A stretch of DNA of 64,000 bases from Syngnathus acus (taxonomy: Eukaryota; Chordata; Actinopteri; Syngnathiformes; Syngnathidae). This document shows positions 46,601 to 58,767 of the stretch, piece by piece. Both the position numbers and the translations under genes were made by a program. The stretch lies in assembly GCF_901709675.1 (NCBI RefSeq), contig NC_051089.1:12513976-12577975 (forward strand), written 5' to 3'. A model generated the notes under the pieces. That model had not been told where the DNA came from and searched no databases. It worked only from the letters and a program-made list of their open reading frames with translations. The first letter of the stretch is position 1, and the number at the start of each line of letters is the position of its first letter.

Positions 46601-49600
46601 GGTGTTCCTCAAGGGTCAAGCTTAGGTCCCATTCTTTTTGAATTGGACAGCTCTCAGATATGTTATCTACAAGTTTGAAAGTATCTTATACTACTTGTGT
46701 GTAGATGACCTCCATGTGTATTTTTCCTTGTAAATCTGAAACCACAGATACATGATACTACGTTATTGCTTGACTGATTTGTTTTTACATTGGATTTTTT
46801 TTCTTGTATTAACTGAAAAATGTAAAATGACTTGCTTCTGACCATATCCCTAACCTTAGAGAATGCGTAAATGTATTAATATTCAAAAATAATCCAAAGG
46901 ACAGTTTACTGACCTGCTTACTCTTTCCCATTTTAGTCAGTGCCAATGGCTGTGTTGCGATGTCGGGTGGCTCTGCTCTAGGCCACTGGGAGGTGAAAGA
47001 CTGCAATTCCCACAAGGCCTTGTCAGTATGTAAGCAGAGCATCAGCAACTACCAAGAAGGCGAGCTGCTACCTGTAGCCCACATCGATGCCTTCAGCGCC
47101 TGTCCTCCAGGATGGGAATCACAGCCTGGTCTCCTCTATTGTTTTAAAGTATGATCATTAACCTTTTTCAAATATGCATCACTCTTGAAAATATGTTTTC
47201 TGTGATTCTTATTTTTGTTTATTTTGCTTCACAGAAAAATTATGATTGTACGCTGAACTGACACCAAGCGTTGTTCTTTTAGGTGTTTCATGATGAAAAG
47301 GTGCTCATGAAGCGCTCCTGGGTGGAAGCTGATTACTTTTGCCAGGCTCTTGGGGCTCAGCTGGCCAGTTTCCGCACCTATGAGGAGCAAGTGTTTGTCA
47401 AGCAACTGCTCAGTACCATGTTTGAAGGGTTGGTATAGGCTCTCATAATTGTGACATAAAATACAAGTGAATTTGGCTAATGTTTACCCCAACCCCCCTT
47501 GCAGAATCCATCTTAGAATGAGTCTAATGTAAGAAGAATCTGGTATGCTGCACACATAATCAGACTTAGTATTCTCCTCCTGCTTTTCAGAACAGAGGGT
47601 CGCTGGCTGTGGGTTGGCTTTAATAAAAGAGATCCTGAACATGCAGGGGCTTGGGAATGGTCTGATAGTTCTCCCGTAAGTGCCATTTGAATATCCTCCA
47701 AAATTCATATGCAGTCATGGGGCACTTCACACAACCTGTCCAAAGTCTGATGTAAATTATAACAATTTCGCAAATGTTGTATCCTGACAAATAAGAATTG
47801 TCCCTAACATTTGGCATTTAGATACACCTCTCAACATGATGATGTGCACAACTCAATTATATTAAACTACTGGGGTGCACTAGTAACACCACTATCCCCA
47901 ATTAGTAGGCATATGTCACACACTAGTACCCTCTTGGACCTTACAAAGTAAAAGAAAAATACCTCACTAGTAACCTACTAGTATGTTAAAACTGTCGTCC
48001 TAGTGTGCAGGAATGTCATGCAATAGAGGAAACAGTAAGACAGTCATTCTACTGGCTAATTGTTTTACAGGTGAGGACAAAAAGCGGGCTAGATCATTGA
48101 GCTAAATTTGGACATCAAGGCTATCCAAATAAATGGCTTGGCGTCTCTAGAAGATGAATGTAGATTGAATATTTATGTGCAGGTGATGACCTCCTTCATC
48201 GAGGATAAAAATGACGAGGATGATAGGAGGGACTGTGCAGTGTACAGTGACCTGCCTAACAGCCTCATGCCACGGCCATGTGAAAGCCAACATGAGTGGA
48301 TCTGTAAAGTAGCCAGAGGTAAAAGTCATTAACCTGAGCGCGGTAAGGTGCAATCAAATGATTTAGCAAAATCTATTCATGTTTTAGGAGATCAACTGAA
48401 AAAGCCCTACTGGTACACTGAGCGTAAGTGTATTCTTTTTATTTAATGCACATTTTTAAAAACAGTTCATGCTCCGTTTCCATAATTCAGTACCACAGTT
48501 TTCAATCTTTGTAACTGTTTTCAGCAATTATCTCCAAGTTGGTCTAATGTATTCCAAAACAAATATCAATTCATTTTACAAGGTCGTGATAAAGTCGTGA
48601 TATTCCTTGTACATTACTAAGTCTACAAAAGTAGCCACTCCACTAATTTTTCTGAATTGGGAATTTTACAGTATTAGAGCCTGAACACAAAATGCTGTAG
48701 AACCTGTTAGAACTTGCATTTATGGATGAAAGCTTCGAGGGCATTTTAGCTTCATCCTTAAATTTCAACCCGGAGCCAAATATCCCTAACCTACCCCACA
48801 GAGAGTGAGCCGTGGGTGTTTTACCGTGGAGCTGAGTACCTGGTGGCCAAGCAGCCCTTTAACTGGGACGCCGTTTCTCTTGCCTGTCAGATGATGGGAG
48901 CTTACCTGCTGTCCATTCACTCCAAAGAAGAGCTGAGCTTTGTTAAAGAGCGCTTGCGCCGGGTTCGTTTGTTCACATTTTTTGTTTTTAAATCACACAA
49001 GTTGATTAATAGATTTATCAGCGGATTTCAATACACAGTTTTACTAGAAAGGCATAGGTGCAGACACCAACAATACTTTTTTCTTTGTTTGAATTAGTAT
49101 TTTTAGTTATCAAGTAAAAGAGTTTTCATACGAGTAGCCATACTTCTGGTTAAGCTCAGAGTGTGAGTACTTTTTCCACCTCTGATCGGCACAAAACTAG
49201 ACAATGGACAAAAGTCAGATTGCTGTTCATTGGTTGATGGCTTTTTTTTTTCTCCCCAGCTCTCTGTAGGACCCACTGACTGGTGGATTGGTCTTTCCAT
49301 TGACCAGCATGGAGAGGAGGTCAGGTGTGTGTGTGTGTCTTTGAGCTGCTTCATATTGCATATTGCATACGCACTAGTAGAACAACTGTGTTGTATAACT
49401 TGCTGAATTGTCTTACCAGTGAGGAAAACGAGCGTGCTACTACAGTATATTGACATAGCTAGTCGGGAAAAAAATATAGGACTCCCTCATACTGTTGTTT
49501 GAACCAGGAACCTTTGGATCTTCAGACTATAATGCTCTCTCAACTGCTCATTTGCACGGTACTATGAGAAGCTTACTCAACAAAATGAAATATTAATGCC

Positions 49601-52600
49601 TTGGAAAAGTTTTGATTTGTGTATTCATTTAGTACAAATAATACTTTGGGTTAAAAAAAGACAGCCTTGATATCCAGTTTAAGAAACATGTACTTTGTCC
49701 TCACGAGTAAGACTAGTAGAACGACTCGAGCACTATTAATGGAAAAAGAATACTTCTAGTGCACTGAGTCGTCTTACTAGACCTGAGCATACTAGTACAT
49801 GGGCCATAAGTATGGATATTAAGAATATCAAATAAATTCCTGAGCGGCTTTTCATGCAATGCAATTAAATTAAGCACTTGATAAGGGTTTCAAATTTTTA
49901 TTTATGGTTTTTGTTTCATTTTTGTTTTGCAGGTGGAGTGATAAGACAGAGGTCAACTTTGATAACTGGGCACAAGGAAGTGATGGCCACAATGTTAAGA
50001 AAAATGGGTTGTGTGTCACCATGTCATCATCAACAGGTGCATACAGCTGCTAGTTAGAAAATGTACATTTGTGTAACATGTACCTATGTGTTTTGTGTGT
50101 TGTCGTGTGATTCAGGGAAGTGGTCAGCCAATAAATGCAACGATCTTTATGGATATGTTTGTAAGCGAAAGACCGTCTCTGTAGTGGAGACTCCGAGGGA
50201 GCCGCATTACATCGGTGGTTGTCCGGAGAAATGGCTGTACTTTGGACACAAGGTATAGACATCAGAGGTGGGGGGGTGGGGGGTCTCCAGTCACAAAAAT
50301 CAGACTTAAAACACCTATTTGTAGACCTGAAGCTTGGCTAAAATTGATGAATGACCTGACTTGACTTTGAACTGTTATTCATGGGACTCGATTTGAGCTA
50401 ACTGACTTGACAAGTGAAAATAAAAACGTAAATTTGACACGCCACCCAATTGATTAAAAGAAATAGAGCAGCAGGTTCCGCATGAATTGTGCACTAAATG
50501 AACTGTAACCAAGTGGAAGCTTTTGCTTGTCCCTTCCTTTGCTTCTGTCGCAAAGGCAACTGCATGCAAATGAGACATTTCCCCTTGTGTGCTTGTGTAG
50601 TGTCTCCTGCTTCACCTCCCTGACACTTCAAGGGAGGGAAAGAGTTGGAACGACGCCCGTTCCATCTGCTCCTCTTTCCAAGGCTCACTCGTGGCTATAG
50701 AAGATGAGATTGAACAAGGTATTTAGTTTACTTGATTTAATTCAATTAGTTTACTTGATTAAATGCAAATTATCTTTCCTCTCTAAAATGAATAGTAATC
50801 ATATTAATCCTTTCCAGACTCCCCCTAAAAACACATTGTTGTCACGTTTTTATTAAATGTCAAAGAAAAGCATCTAATTTGAATATGCTTTATGAAGACA
50901 TATAGTATATAGTAACATAACTTCAAATGAGAGTACTTTTTCTGATCTAAAATTCATGTATCCTTTTTTTGTATAGCTGTATAGCTTCTTCTGTCATGTC
51001 ATTTTGTCTTTTTCATGCAGCATACATAACCATGCTGCTTCAAGGCATCTCAGTAGGTGTGTGGATTGGTCTGTGGAATCAAGACACCATGAAATGGACT
51101 AATGGGAGGCCAGTCAGCTATACCAACTGGTCTCCTGTTGAACCAAAGAGCTACCTCAATGTAAGAGAGAGCATGCCCTACATTGCTAAATATTATCATC
51201 AATGCGAGTCACTGAATTTTGATGACATTTAATGTACAAACATATTTTGAAATGAAGCTCTGAACGTCCTTTTCTCATGGGAGAACTTGACCTTTTAGAG
51301 AAACTATATATATCTATTTTATAGACTGTAGTTAAAAACACAAGTACTTTATGGTATCCTTAGTTGGTGTTCAAGTAGGACAAAGAGTCCATGCATGTAT
51401 AATAAATATCCATTTGTCTCCTGGTATGTTTGTGTAACCCCAGGAGGATGAGTTGCTCATTAGCTCCATCGATGAACCTCTGTGCACCGTGCTGTCCAAC
51501 AACCACAACGTTCACCTGACAGGGAAATGGTATGATGAGAAGTGCAGTGAGGATGGCTATGGCTTTGTTTGCCAAAAACCTCAAGGTACCAGTTGTTTTT
51601 ATCTTTTTTATTTCAGTGGATGATGTTATTATTTCGCCCATTAAATATAATCCCATAGTTTGAATATGGAATACAGTGTTACAAGTTTATTGTCCCCATT
51701 GAATAGATTGAAATGTCGTTTATTCATTTCATCCCCACGCGTATAAACTAAGCTACAACTGTATAAGCAAACAGTGGCCACAACATTAGAACCATTAGGA
51801 AATTTAACTGAAACGCCACATTAGTGTGGAAACATATTACAAGCTGCTCTTCATATCAGTAAAATCAAAACTGAGAGCGATTATATCTGTAGAGGCAAAT
51901 TCAGCTCTCTCACATTTGATCTTATAAAATTGAACATGAAGACTTATACTCACTCATCTTTGGGTTTTTATGGGTGTAGAAAAGTTGTACAATAGAAGAT
52001 AATCTGATCCTGACCGTAAAGCTCATTTATTCGTCTCAATGAGATCTTCTTTGCATTTACCAAAGTTCTCGTTTCTTTTCTTAGATACATCCAAACCCCC
52101 AGCCCACTCTTCTCGCCACCCTCTCCCCGACAGTGTTGAGTACAAAAGTCGCAGTTACAAGGTGGTTTCAGGCAACATGAGCTGGTATGATGCCATGCAT
52201 ATGTGCATAGACAGTGATTCGGACCTAGTGAGCATCACAGATGCCTACCACCAGGCTTTCCTTACGGTCCTTGTCAATAGATTAGGAGTCCCGCACTGGA
52301 TTGGACTGTACAGCCAAGATGTAAGTGACTTCTAATTATGTGATTCAATATTACAGTAATTTCTGCCAAATATAAATGAATAAGCTTGCTCACACATAAC
52401 AGTGTGTCCTGGAAAGCAATCTTTTCTTAATACCAAATATTTAACTATCGCCTTCAGTTTATACACAGTGTATAATAATGACTAGGAAAAGATTCTTTCA
52501 AATAATCATGTTTGTTTACAGAGTGGCATTAACTATCAGTGGTCAGATAGCAGCGATACGGTGTACACACACTGGGACGCGGCCGAAGATGACGAAGAGA

Positions 52601-55600
52601 CCGGAGAATGTGTTTACATGGACGTGAATGGCGGGTGGCGACGAGCTGACTGTGAAACTCTTCTACCAGGAGCTTTGTGTCACATTCCTCCGCCAAGTAA
52701 ACGTTCAAATTCAAATATAGTTTTTAATCTGATGCAAGGTCTTTGCTGCTTTGAATGTGTGCTGGATTTGCAAAGGGATGGCTTACTGATGGTATATTTA
52801 GGGAAAAGTTGCAGCAAATTTTCATGGGAGGTTAAGTTGGGGAATTTTGCAATTATTCAAAATGGTAAGCTTTTCACAACTATTATGGCAATCAACAGAG
52901 AAATATGGATAATTTAATTAAAAGGTATCATATTCAAGTATAAATACAAAAAATTTCAACAAATGTATTTGTAAGTCAACAAGTTAAAGTTCCCTATTCA
53001 GGTCTAACCTTCAAATTTTATTTTGTCTTTTTATTGCCATAAATTGCAGTTAATTTCTATGAAAATCTTTTTTGCCACCCACAAAAGAACACAACCGTTT
53101 CCTGCTCTCCTTTGCAGGAAATAAGCCGTTTATTTCCTATGAGGCTGTGTGCCCCGCAACATGGGTGAAATTTGGGCGTGGCTGTTACAACTTTGAGCCT
53201 CTGGTGCAGAGACTGACTTTTGAGGATGCGCGTGAGCACTGCAGACGAAAAGGTAGAGTGGCACGTCATCTGTATTCTTGCACTAATCCTGTTGGGAGTC
53301 ATTGGGATTCGACATAAATGTTGCGGCGGGATAGATTATGGATGACCGACCCACAACAGGTGACAATAGCAATGTATAGAACCATATAAAATATTTAAAT
53401 TAGTTTTAATCCTGACATTTGATGTAAACACATGTAACCGGATAGTACTGCCTTAGTGGTTTTTGTATGTCTGTTATCTTATCGGATGTTTTGCAAATGT
53501 TTTCTAGAGGAGAAGTCCTGCTTCTGGGGTTATTTTGCATTCTCCCAATTAAACTGATACAATGTGCTTAAAATGTAAATGTAGGAACTCCCCCTACAGG
53601 ACAACAGTGGTGCTGCTGAGCTGAAGTGTACAAACTACTTGACCAGGGTTTCCCAATCTTAATTGAGCCACTGATGTGGGTGGTAACACGTTCCAAGATA
53701 ACCAGGCTGCAATCGATGCCAAGGGGGCAACATATAATACAATTTGGCTCTATCCAAAGTTAAATACAACATTAGCATCAATTTAATAAGATGAAGTGCC
53801 TTTGAAAAAAATCGATCCTCCTCAGGACCTGACTCAGTCAGTCAGTCGACGTGAAAGGCAGAAAACGCAACTTCAAAAGGTCCAATTAAAATTAAAATTT
53901 CCCCTGTGAAAATAATATTGAAATTTAAGTTCATTTGTGAATTTCACCTGAAAAATGTGAGTCGTGTATAAAATCAAAAAACAAAAAGACAAACCACTTT
54001 GAGTGTCTTTTTGTTTTTCCAGTCAACACTTCCGATGTCGTGTCCATCGAGAATGAGGTCGAGAACCGCTTTGTCCTGGAGCAGCTGTGGTCTTCAGGGT
54101 TCCTTCACCAGAACATGTGGTTGGGACTTTACTTCAACATTGACAGTAAGCATCTGCTTCCTTGGAGCTCGTATATATACATAACATCACTATTATGAAA
54201 GCTGTTTGAACACTCCATATCCTTTCACATAAAGTCCATGTCCAAATGTTGAACTGTCTTATTATTTCATATCCTTGATCATCTCAAACTAAATACTAGT
54301 AAGACAATTTAGTAGTAGTGCAATGACTAGGGACACTCTCGTAAGACAACTATGTCTCACTAGATTGACATTTCTGTACACAACTAACATATTGGACAAC
54401 TTTGGTGTACTTGTAGGACAACTACATATAAGGTGAACATTGAAAATATTGAGTAATTATTGAACATCCAAATGAGATCAAATAAATATGAGACATCCAA
54501 AGCGACAATTTAGCAAACCAATAAAAGAACTACGGTGCAATAGTTGAATGATTTTGCTTACTAGTATGACAATCCAAAATTTGGATTTGGATATCAGTTA
54601 AGTAGGCAATTTGGCCACAATCTGAACCGACACGCCACTAAAGCGTGTCATCTGTGTTTGTAGCCGATTCTATGGCTTGGGTGGACGGTTCACCTTTGGA
54701 CTACAGCAGCTGGACCAACAAAGCTCCAGACTTGAAGACGCTGACGGCAGACACCTGTGTCACCACCCGGGCGGTTGACGGAATCTGGCGATTGTCAGGG
54801 TGCACCCTGCGCCTCGGCTTTGTGTGCAAAACCATATCAGGTGATCTGTGCTTGTTTTGAAGAATCACAAGGAGATTCACCTCGCACACACTACGGAAAT
54901 GCTCTCGTACACACTACTACTGAAGTTTCTTTCCGCTGTGAAAAGGAAAAAAAACTAATAAAAAGTACCTCACTTATGTTCTTTTGCAGATGTAACTACT
55001 GAGGTGGAAGTGGAACCTATCAGTGGTAAAGTGGACTTTAATTACTATTCAACTTTTTATTGGGCTGTCATGTGTGGGTTTCATTTTAATTACTTACTAG
55101 TCAACTCTTTATTGGGCTGTCATGTGAGGGTTTCATTTTAATTACTGTTCAACTCTTTATTGGTCTGTCATGGGTTTCTTCCGTTCCTCTTTTGATATGG
55201 TGCATGTTAACTCTTTGCTGAGATCTTTGTTGGCATTTAGCGCAAACATTTCTGAAGTATTGTTTGTCATTTCCGAACTCAACTCTTTAAATGTATTCTA
55301 CATCATTTTGTTAGTATCTAATTTTATATGAGATTATACCCTTTGGCTCTATTGTGGCCACTTTTGGACAATTGAAACCCATGAAAATGATATGTAATTC
55401 AACATGTAAAATTGTTAGTTTCTTAGGTTTACTACCAGATGACAAAAACTTGGACTAAGGAGCAATTTCCTGTGATATTCTTACTTTGTTGAAAGTGGTT
55501 CCGTGGCTTAATCAAATGGAGACACAATACCCTAAACCAACCATTGTGCGCTTTGCATTTCAGGACTACATTACGGCGTCATCCTTGCTGCTGTGCTGGT

Positions 55601-55778
55601 GGCCGTGTTGATCTTCGCTCTGCTGGCAGGAGCGCTGTGCTTTGCTTATAGAAGGAACGCTGCACATTTCCGGGGGCTTCCTGCACTCGGTAGCGCCTAT
55701 TACCGACAAAGTGGCTCCCAAGCGGCAGAGTCTGATGGTAATGTGCTGATCACAGAGCTGGACGATCACACAGGATAA
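40668..55778 (+). CDS. pla2r1: secretory phospholipase A2 receptor (M-type), mannose-receptor family
   Basis: A type I endocytic receptor that binds secreted PLA2 and clears it. Exons: 40668-40818, 41367-41747, 41819-41992, 42086-42250, 42711-42824, 42905-43054, 44044-44232, 44317-44480, 45038-45151, 46046-46158, 46239-46408, 46937-47148, 47283-47428, 47591-47675, 48183-48318, 48388-48423, 48802-48962, 49260-49324, 49933-50036, 50116-50252, 50601-50718, 51021-51160, 51444-51585, 52085-52320, 52522-52696, 53118-53252, 54023-54145, 54664-54840, 54990-55025, 55564-55778. They sum to 1,487 aa (human 1,463). Order: signal peptide, ricin-B-like CysR (51-177), fibronectin II (178-235; [15 protein letters not shown]), eight C-type lectin-like domains, TM, short tail ending [12 protein letters not shown]. 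Distinctive matches to human PLA2R1: [20 protein letters not shown] and [16 protein letters not shown]. Donors of exons 13 (GTTGGT) and 17 (GTTCGT) are weak. MRC1 is excluded by the sequence matches and synteny. Confidence 0.95.
41216..41251 (+). repeat. (ATT)n microsatellite in pla2r1 intron 1
   Basis: TTATTATTATTATTATTATT-type run. Confidence 0.9.
43702..43998. mobile_element. hAT-type MITE, right end truncated
   Basis: It begins CAGGTGTCAAACTC then GGCCCGGGGGCC, and shares inner TTGACAGTCATAATGGCCCT and AGCTATGACTACAAT phrases with the element at 21952-22439. The right terminal repeat is missing. It lies in pla2r1 intron 6. Confidence 0.75.
46560..46735 (+). mobile_element. L2-type LINE reverse-transcriptase relic
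   Basis: In pla2r1 intron 11 the plus strand reads [18 protein letters not shown] and, after a frame break, [12 protein letters not shown]. These correspond to the GVPQGS.LGP and YADDLQVYF motifs of L2-clade reverse transcriptases. Only about 60 residues survive. Confidence 0.8.
47840..48150 (+). repeat. ACTAGT-rich dispersed repeat copy in pla2r1 intron 14
   Basis: Phrases GCACTAGTAACACC and CTCACTAGTAACCTACTAGT, then the tail GGACATCAAGGCTATCCAAA followed by TAAATGG. It ends about 30 bp before exon 15. Confidence 0.55.
49350..49860 (+). repeat. ACTAGT-rich dispersed repeat copy
   Basis: GCACTAGTAGAACAACTG and GTCTTACCAGTGAGG lie on one side of the tRNA relic. GAGTAAGACTAGTAGAACGA and the tail GGATATTAAGAATATCAAAT then AAATTCCTGAGCGGC lie on the other. 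Confidence 0.55.
49488..49560 (-). pseudogene. tRNA-Phe-derived relic
   Basis: On the minus strand: ATGAGCAGTTGAGAGAGC, then AGTCTGAAGATCCAAAGG and TTCCTGGTTCAAA. The D arm, the GAA anticodon loop and the T arm are recognisable, but the acceptor stem is lost. It lies in pla2r1 intron 18, between two pieces of the ACTAGT-rich repeat. Confidence 0.75.
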
Positions 55779-55849
55779 CGTGAAAGACTGACATTGCCAC
55801 ATTGCTTCAGTCAGTGGTAGCAAACCTTTTATGATTCACTTTAAGAAAG

Positions 55850-56420
55850 CTATTTGAGCATTTTTTTCCATTGGCGCACGTACTGTAGCTCTCGGTCCTC
55901 ACTAGGAAGGGTAGAGTAGAATGACTGTCTTACTAGTAATTTTTTTTCCATTATTAATGTCATTTTGGTTCAATAATACAAACTTTATGTAAAGGATTTA
56001 TTATACGATTTCAAGGATTGCGAATAAATGCTTGAGCAGCCTTAATATCTTTTGATAGAGTCCATTTACTACTGCGCTCTTTGGCGTCACCAGTAGGACA
56101 ACCTTGGCTTACTAGTAAGACAACTACATATTACTTTTACGACATATCTGAACTGCATGGTACTAGGACTACTAGTGACATTATAGAGTTCTACTTGTTA
56201 ACATCAAGATCTTCACTAGCAGTTTTGCCTCACTGGTAGCATGTAGTTGTAGGTATTAATTACTACTAAGACTGTTGTTCGACTTGTCTGCATGAGTGTA
56301 GTGGTACTGAATGGTCTTGCTAGTGAGGACTAAGTGGGTACTAACACATGGCCCCTAAAAGGGATATAAATGCAATAAATGCTCGATTGGCTTTCCACAG
56401 ATCTGAGCTTCCTATAAGAA
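55850..56420 (+). repeat. ACTAGT-rich dispersed repeat copies downstream of pla2r1
   Basis: Two tails: TTTCAAGGATTGCGAATAAA then TGCTTGAGCAGC (about 56010-56041), and GGGATATAAATGC then AATAAATGCTCGATTGGC (about 56357-56392). TTGCCTCACTGGTAGCATGT and similar phrases lie between. The AATAAA at 56023-56028 is a candidate pla2r1 poly(A) signal. Confidence 0.55.
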
Positions 56421-56436
56421 AACAATACATGCTTTC

Positions 56437-56509
56437 TGCCGACAGCCGGGATCAAACCAGGTACCTTTAGATCGTCAGTATACCGCTCTCCCCTCTGAGC
56501 TATTTCAGC
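56437..56509 (-). pseudogene. tRNA-Phe-like 73-mer with GAC anticodon
   Basis: Exactly 73 nt on the minus strand. Acceptor GCTGAAA/TGTCGGC has one mismatch; D arm GCTC...GAGC; loop CTGACGA; T loop TTTGATC; discriminator A. The anticodon position is GAC instead of GAA, and the anticodon stem has two mismatches. It is most like tRNA-Phe, so it is probably a decayed copy, although the length is intact. Confidence 0.7.
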
Positions 56510-58124
56510 TCATGGGCAATGTATACTATCTTCACTGATTAACATGACAAAAGGGGTAACTAGTTCCTGGGAAGCAAATCAAGATGAAAACTGTTTTGAG
56601 TTGGGTATCATGTGAGTACAGATACTGTAATGCTATAGGTAAAAAAATACTTAAATTCTTTTCACCCTAAAAACAAATTGTAGTAAAAACAAAACTTTTT
56701 GCAATTGTTACAATCTACTTTTTGGGCTTTGTACATTTTAATTAACAGTCCAATTAGTGTTGTTGAAATTGTACTTGCAGTACAGGTATTTTGTCAGTAT
56801 TACTAATATAGATGTAAATACATGTTTTACTGATTTTCTGCATTAAAATCTGTCAAACCTCAAACTGTATAAGGTTATGGGAAGCATTAATTCAAATTTC
56901 CTTGATATCCTGCTTTCTCATTGTATTATATTACTCCATTGACTTTTTTTTTTTAGTGGGGAGGCTAAAGAGCATACCAGGACATAGAAAAAGAGGAAGT
57001 CAACCCCAACATTTTCTTGGTAGTAATATTACGGCTCAGGTCAGAACTAATCACGGCTCAGCTTCAGAAAACTGGTGGATAAAAACAGGTGGATTTTGCT
57101 ACGTAGTAACTCATTCCACAAACGCAATATTAATCAGAATGCTGTGTTTTGAGTGGTGGGGACACACACAACATAATGTAAAGATTCTTCTGGGGTTGAC
57201 TGCTCCTATAAGCTGGATATCAAGGATATCGAATAAATGCTAACCAAACAGCTTTCAACGTAAGATGACAGATAACTGGATGTGTTATTTTTTGCAAAGC
57301 AAGTTATAAGCTGTCATTTGCACAGTTGTGTGTAAATATATTTCAATAAATTCAAGGAGGTCCAACAAAGTTTTGAGTGATAAAATGATACCTGAATGGT
57401 GTTTTCAGTTGTAAGCAAGTTAAGGTGAGTGATATTTTATTCGATCTCCTACTCTGTGTTATATTACACACCTCAAATCATTGCCAAGGAGTTCAAAGGT
57501 CGAATGATAAAGTTGTGATATTGTTTTGCTGAACTTAACTGAGGTGAGCAGTTGGCAGAGAGGAATCATTCGAAAAATTGTGACAGCAAAGTGCATCTAT
57601 TGTCAGTCTGAAGAGAATCCGACAGCAGGATGTAATTAATAATTCATAGCTACCTTGAAGGAGTAAAACCGCAGCAGCTGCACTCTACAAAATCAAAAGG
57701 ACAACATGAATTTCTAAGCAGAGGATATTAATGCAGCGTTTAGCGTTTGTTCCATGGCAATTCAACTCATTGTCATACATTTTGAGCAACTTGACAACTA
57801 ATTGATACTGTTAGAAACAGCAGAGACGTGCACCTAATCATTTGCATGGCTGTGCATACACCAAAGCATTTGCAAGTTGTTCTAAGAATAAACTCGGGGT
57901 TTTTTTTGTGCACAAGTACACAGAGAATCTGGAACAAAAGGTTTTGAGAAGCTCAATTCAAATCTGTACCAAAGCAACTGTAAGAAAAAATGTTTTACAA
58001 TTTAAGCGATATCTTTCCACTGATATTTTCCCAATTTGCTTTAGTCTTTTCTTCAAACACATCTTACCAAACCTGAATTCAAACTTTTCATACTGTACTT
58101 TCATAGGTATACATATAACGTATT

Positions 58125-58178
58125 TATTTTTGCAATGAGATTATTTGTATGCATGTAAATATTCTCATTGCAAAAATA
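58125..58178. repeat. perfect 16-bp inverted repeat hairpin
   Basis: TATTTTTGCAATGAGA at 58125-58140 and its exact reverse complement at 58163-58178, with a 22-nt loop. It is intergenic, about 0.6 kb upstream of ly75. Confidence 0.85.
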
Positions 58179-58746
58179 TACATGTATATTAATGTTTGTG
58201 CAGTATTCAGAGGTGACGAAAATACAGGTATTTGTGTAAAAAAATTTGTACTGTTAGTTATGTACAGTGCCTTACTATTTTGATAACTTAGCACAATGAA
58301 AAACATGAACTATACACACAAAATAATGTCGGCCTTTATTTTACTTTCAATGTGTTGCAATACAGTACGTACTTGAAATTTGAGTACTTTGCCACTTTCG
58401 AAATAAATACTGCCGATATATTACATTAAATAAACTAATAAAATAAAATATATTTTTTTAAGTTGTAGGTACAATACCCAAAGTACAATTACCCCCCAAA
58501 CAAAATCCACTTAAGTACAGTAGTAACAATGTTTTCGTGTATACGCATTTTCTTTTGAAGGGGTCTCGCAGACAAGGAGACTACCGAAAGGTAGTTTTAT
58601 TTTGTACCCTGTACCGGAAGTTGTACTTCACTCGGCTTGACTAACTGACAGCAGAGCGGGCGATAACTCTGTGCCCAATTTTTCACTTTCGATTCAGGCG
58701 AAACGCAAGTGATCGCACTTTCTTCTTCACGGAAGCCACAGTATTC

Positions 58747-58767
58747 ATGACTCCGCCAAGAAGATGA
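58747..58767 (+). promoter_or_regulatory. 7-codon uORF overlapping the ly75 start codon
   Basis: ATG at 58747 reads six codons to TGA at 58765-58767. The ly75 ATG is 58764-58766, so stop and start overlap as ATGA. It acts only if transcription starts upstream of 58747. Confidence 0.6.
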
